From: Nymphaea colorata
Lineage: Eukaryota; Streptophyta; Magnoliopsida; Nymphaeales; Nymphaeaceae
Reading direction: 5' to 3'
DNA length: 64,000 bases
NCBI RefSeq assembly: GCF_008831285.2
Contig: NC_045147.1
Location: 3,000,001-3,064,000 of the forward strand
Made by a program: the position numbers and the translations under genes
The notes under the pieces: model-generated
What the model was told of the DNA's origin: nothing
Seen by the model: the letters and a program-made list of their open reading frames with translations, nothing else
Databases searched by the model: none
Shown here: positions 62,286 through 64,000 of the stretch, piece after piece
Numbering within the stretch: position 1 is the stretch's first letter
How the letters are laid out: the number at the start of each line of letters is the position of its first letter

Positions 62286-62516
62286 AATGGTGACTCTAGG
62301 TTTTTAAAATCACTTAGCCATCTAATTATAACCATGTGATTCATCATGATGGACAGTTAAGAAAAAACAAAGAGAAAAAGACGATAGGTAGTTTCGTCAT
62401 CTAGTATTTGGTCTCACTTTTTTCTTAATGTTTTTCTCTCAACCATCCATCTGCATCAGATGAACGGGCTTGGTTAAATGGTTGAGTGACTATAGATAGC
62501 CAAAGTCATCATTTAC
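62284..62516. mobile_element. MITE, left copy, about 233 bp
   Basis: The ends are imperfect inverted repeats of about 45 bp (GAATGGTGACTCTAGG ... against GTAAATGATGACTTTGGC as the reverse complement of the right end). It is flanked by TA runs, suggesting a TA-type target. The inside has GATGGACAGTTAAGAA and CATCCATCTGCATCAGATG. No coding capacity. Confidence 0.75.
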
Positions 62517-63287
62517 TATGTATATATACATATATATGACGTGCGGAGCAGAATGAGCAAGTCTTGCTTATACGCAAATCCGAATAGGACAACAACAATA
62601 AAAGGAGACTGGCGTCTTGTCTGTTCTGGCTGCAATCTAGCCATGAGGAGGTTGAAGAGAGCTCTAATAGGCCTTGGAGGACCGAGCCCACGTATTTGGC
62701 AAAATACGGGGATGACTTGTGGCTAGGGGTGAAAGGCCAAGCAAAGACCGGATATAGCTGGTTTTCCCCACTTCCCTTCATGCCTCCCTGGTAGATGTTC
62801 ATGAAGCTTACCCATTGGGTGTAGTTTTCGCAGCCAAGGAAAGATGCCTTTTTTCTAGCGCGGAAGCTATGGAAATGGCCTTTATCCCGATTTGACATGT
62901 ATCATATGATACGAAATTTCAAGACGTCGACAATAAATTCATGAACTTGGGACTACATAAAGAAGAAAAAAGTGAGTGAAACGAAGTGACCCTCGGGTGA
63001 CGGGCACACGTGGAAAGATCTCTATTGGTCGGGCAGTCGAGGAACAGAGTCATAGCTCACCCACTTTGTTGATTGTCCAGGGGCGACCGGCTAGGGTCCC
63101 CAGAGAGGGGACTCTTTCTCCCATGCCTTGCTCCATCTTCCTTTTTTTTTATTGAAGCAAGCCACTGGTATAGAGGCCAGATAGAAGGTTTCTTTCACCT
63201 CAGATCAAGAAGATATATAAAGAAGGTCAAGAAGATCACGAAGCGAGGGAAGGTTGCATATATATATATATATATATATATAATGAG
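62517..63287. other. Segment between two inverted MITE copies, probably mitochondrial in part
   Basis: It holds the rRNA fragment. The rest is GC-richer than its surroundings, with TCACGAAGCGAGGG and CGACCGGCTAGGGTCCCC-like text I cannot place, and may be further mitochondrial DNA. A minus-strand open frame of 129 codons crosses the rRNA fragment and is unlikely to be a gene. Confidence 0.5.
62641..62768 (+). pseudogene. rrn26: Mitochondrial-type large-subunit rRNA fragment
   Basis: 128 bp reading as bacterial-type 23S rRNA domain II: GAGGTTGAAGAGAGCTCTAA, CTTGGAGGACCGAGCCCACG, GGATGACTTGTGGCTAGGGG, TGAAAGGCCAAGCAAAGACC, then GATATAGCTGGTTTTCC. The pattern is that of plant mitochondrial 26S rRNA as I know it. 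Similarity stops abruptly on the right. It is a scrap of organelle DNA, not a working rRNA gene. Confidence 0.85.
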
Positions 63288-63476
63288 TGAATGATGACTT
63301 TGGCTATCTACAGTTATTCAACCATCTAACCAAGGTCATCCATCTGATGCAGACGGATGGTTGAGAGAAAAACATTGAGAAAAAAGTGAGACCAAATACT
63401 AGATGATGAAAGTATCTATCACCTTTATCTCTTTGTTCTTTCTTAACTGTCCATCACGATGGATCAAACGGTTATA
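63288..63476. mobile_element. MITE, right copy, inverted, outer end lost
   Basis: Reverse complement of most of the left copy: GATGACTTTGGCTATCTA, AACCATCTAACCAAGG, GAGACCAAATACTAGATGA, CTTAACTGTCCATCACGATGG. It sits between two TA runs and its outer terminus is missing. Confidence 0.75.
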
Positions 63477-64000
63477 TATATATATCCCTAAATGGTTCTT
63501 CATGAAATTTTTTATTTGAAATGGAGTTTATAGAGCATGTACATGGTGACCAATAATCTCTCAATCAGGTATGAAGACTATTCAGATATCGTGTATCTAT
63601 GCATGCCTTACAGTTGTAAGTTAAGGCCCAGTAGGTGGATGCATATGAGTTTGATTTAGATGTCATACAACAAATTTGGTAGTTCTCCATGACATGTGAA
63701 TGGAGTTTAATCCCCAAGAATTCCATGCTATAGAATATTTAGGCCTTTTTCTTTCTTTTTATGATAACCAGCTTAACAATGCTTGGCACCTTCCTATCTC
63801 TTCTTAATTCTACCTTTCTTTTGGCACAACCATAAGCCTTTTAATGTTGTATCTTCTTAGTTTATAATCTGACGAGCTCTGGTTTGCTTCTTAACTGGCA
63901 AGGCAACAGCTTCAATAGCATACAAGCACCTCTTTCATTTAGCATGTATGCAATAAGCAACTCTTGTGGTTCAAGTTGTATGTGTATGATGCACAGAAGT
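63477..64000. other. Right-edge intergenic DNA
   Basis: AT-rich with no open frame or motif that I can support as a gene. Confidence 0.5.

Noticed and set aside
62509-62898. 129-codon minus-strand frame across the rRNA fragment
   Set aside because: It overlaps a recognisable rRNA scrap in antisense and shows no protein family features.

Overview
The window is nuclear DNA from a flowering plant. The evidence is spliced genes with GT-AG introns, Arabidopsis-like plant protein families (plastid tRNA adenosine deaminase, P-class PPR protein, ZIP transporters), AT-rich intergenic DNA full of transposon debris, and scraps of plastid and mitochondrial DNA. I cannot name the species from the sequence.

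Layout. (1) 1-9964, minus: most of a gene for the plastid tRNA(Arg) wobble adenosine deaminase TADA. It has one huge first exon, a small exon carrying the catalytic HAE motif, and an exon cut by the left window edge carrying the PCxxC zinc motif. Its last visible intron holds a decayed Ty1/copia element. (2) 12393-16333, minus: a chain of exon-like open segments from a gene I do not recognise. (3) 16998-18203, minus: an intronless PPR gene. (4) 18770-20708: a decayed LINE ending in a long (CT)n(AT)n run. (5) 23185-23708, minus: a candidate small two-exon protein, perhaps plastid-targeted. (6) 20.7-29.8 kb is otherwise mostly repeat-derived. (7) 29854-32395, plus: a six-exon gene for the histone-fold repressor subunit NC2-alpha. 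It converges on (8) 32460-41729, minus: an eight-exon gamma-glutamylcyclotransferase gene whose stop codon lies only 64 bp from the NC2-alpha stop. (9) 44387-45972 and 51031-53973, minus: two tandem ZIP metal-transporter genes with identical exon structure, plus a third broken exon at 50841-50958. (10) 54-64 kb: gene-poor DNA with hAT-like and other small inverted-repeat elements. It includes two inverted MITE copies that bracket a mitochondrial-type large-subunit rRNA fragment.

The genes are ordinary housekeeping or metal-transport genes and do not form a pathway cluster. The unusual material is structural: tandem duplication with a relic (ZIP), in-frame repeat expansion (TADA), tail-to-tail packing (NC2-alpha/GGCT), a GC-AG intron, an inverted copy of a 5' leader, and a repeat family with TAGGGATGTCAA ends and an 8-bp target duplication. 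I found no convincing new multi-gene system.
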